DNA of 7,649 bases, from contig JAGWBF010000074.1 in the NCBI GenBank assembly GCA_021296025.1, positions 1 through 7,649 of the forward strand, in the 5' to 3' direction. The position numbers were made by a program, and so were the translations under genes. The number at the start of each line of letters is the position of its first letter. Position 1 is the first letter of the stretch. The notes under the pieces are model-generated. The model had not been told where the DNA came from. It did no database searches and saw only the letters and a program-made list of their open reading frames with translations. This DNA comes from Dehalococcoidia bacterium (GTDB lineage: Bacteria > Chloroflexota > Dehalococcoidia > Lucifugimonadales > JAGWBF01). Of this stretch, positions 5,388 to 7,649 are shown one piece after another.

Positions 5388-7396
5388 GCCTCACTACCCG
5401 CCAGCAGATTCTCCACCTCTCCTACGACCCGCTCCGGCGTGAGCCCCAGCTTCTCGTAGATGACCCCGCCTGGGGCCGAAGCGCCGAAGTGGGGTACCCC
5501 AACTATGGTGCCAGAAGGCCCAACGTAGCGCTCCCACCCAAGGGGGCTGGATGCTTCGATGGAAACACGGGCGGTGATGTCCGGAGGCAGGACCGAATCG
5601 CGGTAGGAGGCTTGCTGACCGTCGAAGAGCTCCCATGAGGGCAGGGAGACCACCCTAACCCCGATTCCCTTGTCTTCCAGGAGCTTGCCTGCCCGCATGG
5701 CGATGTCCACCTCTGAGCCGGTGGCAATGAGCACCGCCCTGGCCTTGTACGCAGCTTCCCAAGCAACGTACCCGCCTTGTGACACATCGCCGTCTCCCTT
5801 GCGGCTGCGGTCCAGCACCGGCAGGTTCTGGCGGCTAAGGACGATGGCCGATGGGCCGTCGCGCCTCTCGATGGCCGACTTCCAAGCTTGGGCCGTTTCC
5901 AACGCGTCGGCGGGTCTTATGACAACCAGGTTGGGGACTCCCCGCAGCCCAAGCAGCTGCTCTATGGGTTGGTGGGTGGGGCCGTCCTCTCCCAAACCCA
6001 CAGAGTCGTGGGTGAACACGAAGACGACCTGCTGGGACATCAGCGCAGCAAGGCGTATGGGCGGGCGCATATAGTCGGAGAAGATGAGGAAGGTGGCGGT
6101 GTAGGGAATCAGACCCCCGTGCAACGCAATGCCGTTGGAGACAGCGCCCATTGCGTGCTCCCGCACACCGAAGTGCAGGTTACGTCCCTGTTCTTCCGCG
6201 CTGAAGTGGCCCTGATCGTTGAGTATCGTCTTGGTTGATGGGGCCAGGTCTGCCGACCCCCCGATCAGCGTCCCTACACGCTCTGCTATGGCGTTCATCA
6301 CTCGGCCCGAAGCCTCCCGGGTTGCTACCGGCTTTTCCTGGGAAGCGAAAATATCCTGCAGCCCGGAGTCCCAGCCCTCGGGAAGCCTGCCATGGAGGGC
6401 ATCCTCCAGCCGGCTTGCCAGGTCGGGATACGCCTGGCGATATGCCGCGAGGCTGTCGCTCCACTGACCTTCTCGCGAGCTACCGTGCTCCAACGCCTGG
6501 CGGAAATGGCTCAGGGCTTCTGTTGGGACGTCAAAGGGCTGATGGGAGGCCCAGCCCAGGGCTTCCCTGGCAAGCTGAGCTTCTTCCGCTCCCAGTGGCT
6601 CGCCGTGCACCGCAGCTGTGCCCGCTCTATTAGGGCTTCCGTAGCCGATGACGGTCCGGCAGATAACCAGGCTGGGCCGGGTGGTTTCCTCCCTGGCTTC
6701 CCTTATTGCCGACTCCACCGCAGAGATATCCATGCCATCTATTGGACCCACAACGTGCCAACCGTAGGCACGGAACCTCTGTCCCACATCCTCGGTGAAG
6801 GATAGGTCGGTATGGCCTTCGATGGAGACGTGGTTGTCGTCGTACAGGTACACAAGCTTGCCCAAGCCCAGGTGACCAGCGAGGGAGGCCGCCTCGGCTG
6901 AGATGCCCTCCTGCAGATCGCCGTCGGAAACGATGGCATAGGTATGATGGTCGATGATTTCGTGGCCGGGGCGGTTGAAGGTACTGGACAACCATCGCTC
7001 GGCGATAGCCATGCCAACGCCGTTGGCGAACCCTTGGCCCAGGGGGCCGGTGGTCGCTTCAACGCCAGGGGTCAGGCCATGCTCCGGGTGGCCGGGCGTC
7101 TTGCTGCCCCACTGTCTGAAGGCCATCACCTCTTCGATGGACAAGTCGTAGCCTGTCAGGTGTAGAAGAGAGTACAGGAGGGCAGAGGCGTGACCGGCCG
7201 AGAGGATGAACCGGTCCCGGTCGGGCCAAGACGGGTTCTTAGGGTTGTGCTTGAGGAAGCGGTCCCATAGCACGTAAGCCATGGAAGCAGCTCCCATAGG
7301 TGCCCCGGGGTGTCCCGATTTAGCCTTTTCCACGGCATCAACCGAAAGGAACCTCAGGGCGTTGATGCACAGATCGTCAAGGGACTTGGAGTTCAC
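5384..7396 (-). CDS. tkt: Transketolase
   Basis: This thiamine-diphosphate enzyme moves two-carbon units between ketose and aldose phosphates, linking the pentose phosphate pathway to glycolysis. The 670 residues are full length (family about 660-680). The N-terminal cofactor domain has SGHPGAPMG (27-35) with H29, SAGHAS with H69, and the metal/cofactor motif SDGDLQEG (157-164) through DDN (186-188). H264 follows in AAVHGEPLG. The central domain carries FGVREHAMGAV with catalytic E413, then FTHDSVGLGEDGPTHQP with H464, D465 and H475, and SRQNLP with R522, which binds substrate phosphate. All expected catalytic residues are present. The start is GTG at 7396, with GGAG six bases upstream and the normal family N-terminus. 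The gene begins 48 bases after the SEC-C gene and ends inside the rpiB start. A 1-deoxyxylulose-5-phosphate synthase is ruled out by the motif order. Confidence 0.97.
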   Translation of the reverse strand: MNSKSLDDLCINALRFLSVDAVEKAKSGHPGAPMGAASMAYVLWDRFLKHNPKNPSWPDRDRFILSAGHASALLYSLLHLTGYDLSIEEVMAFRQWGSKTPGHPEHGLTPGVEATTGPLGQGFANGVGMAIAERWLSSTFNRPGHEIIDHHTYAIVSDGDLQEGISAEAASLAGHLGLGKLVYLYDDNHVSIEGHTDLSFTEDVGQRFRAYGWHVVGPIDGMDISAVESAIREAREETTRPSLVICRTVIGYGSPNRAGTAAVHGEPLGAEEAQLAREALGWASHQPFDVPTEALSHFRQALEHGSSREGQWSDSLAAYRQAYPDLASRLEDALHGRLPEGWDSGLQDIFASQEKPVATREASGRVMNAIAERVGTLIGGSADLAPSTKTILNDQGHFSAEEQGRNLHFGVREHAMGAVSNGIALHGGLIPYTATFLIFSDYMRPPIRLAALMSQQVVFVFTHDSVGLGEDGPTHQPIEQLLGLRGVPNLVVIRPADALETAQAWKSAIERRDGPSAIVLSRQNLPVLDRSRKGDGDVSQGGYVAWEAAYKARAVLIATGSEVDIAMRAGKLLEDKGIGVRVVSLPSWELFDGQQASYRDSVLPPDITARVSIEASSPLGWERYVGPSGTIVGVPHFGASAPGGVIYEKLGLTPERVVGEVENLLAGSEA

Positions 7397-7444
7397 TTAC
7401 GTCTCCAGTTAGGTTGGGGGAGAGTACCGGCCTTGTAACCTGAC

Positions 7445-7603
<159 letters not shown>

Positions 7604-7606
7604 GAA

Positions 7607-7615
7607 CCCTCCCCC
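7607..7615 (-). promoter_or_regulatory. Ribosome binding site of the SEC-C gene
   Basis: GGGGGAGGG on the minus strand contains GGAGG and ends three bases before the ATG. It is what supports this 52-codon ORF as a translated gene and fixes its start. A possible -10 (TACGAT, 7631-7636) lies upstream, but its -35 would fall at or beyond the window edge. Confidence 0.6.
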
Positions 7616-7649
7616 TACTTCACTCCATTAATCGTATTAGAAACGATAG

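Noticed and set aside
6917..6929. Transketolase cofactor motif reads SDGD instead of GDG
   Set aside because: The metal ligand Asp and the following Gly are kept, and I recall SDGD variants as common in bacterial transketolases, so it is not a defect.
7425..7435. TTGTAACC (plus strand) between tkt and the SEC-C gene looks like half of a BirA biotin operator
   Set aside because: The second half GGTTACAA at 14-15 bases spacing is absent, and the flanking genes are not biotin genes.

Overview
The window comes from a bacterial chromosome of moderately high GC, with tightly packed genes. Short spacers, a 4-base start/stop overlap, frequent GTG/TTG starts, and a lipoprotein with a Thr/Pro-rich linker after its lipobox together suggest Chloroflexota (a Dehalococcoidia/SAR202-like lineage is my best guess). 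This is inference from style, not a marker-gene placement.

Layout, left to right. (1) Positions 1-249, minus strand: the N-terminal part of a secreted lipoprotein that runs off the left edge. (2) 250-541: about 290 bases without a convincing gene, holding a weak promoter candidate and one doubtful 36-residue ORF. (3) 542-1324, minus: exodeoxyribonuclease III (xth). (4) 1325-1575: a divergent intergenic region with a good sigma70-type promoter firing right into bioY and a weaker candidate firing left into xth. (5) 1576-2331, plus: BioY, the substrate-binding membrane subunit of a biotin ECF transporter, with enlarged loops. (6) 2328-7603, minus: a run of five genes, in transcription order a 52-residue SEC-C zinc-binding protein, transketolase (tkt), ribose-5-phosphate isomerase B (rpiB), a short 6-phosphogluconate dehydrogenase (gnd) and an acyl/aryl-CoA ligase of the 4-coumarate-CoA ligase type.

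How the genes work together. gnd, rpiB and tkt encode consecutive steps of the pentose phosphate pathway: 6-phosphogluconate to ribulose 5-phosphate, ribulose 5-phosphate to ribose 5-phosphate, and two-carbon transfers among sugar phosphates. They are closely spaced and two of them overlap, so an operon is likely. Glucose-6-phosphate dehydrogenase, lactonase, epimerase and transaldolase are not in the window. The CoA ligase follows gnd closely but has no obvious metabolic link. Its stop codon and that of the convergent bioY are formed by the same CTAG.

Nothing here looks like a mobile element, CRISPR array, defence island or a clearly new system; most of the window is conserved housekeeping metabolism. 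The items most worth a second look are the tiny two-module zinc protein at the head of the sugar-phosphate operon, the enlarged BioY with its possibly controlled leader, the dyad ahead of gnd, and the cut-off lipoprotein.
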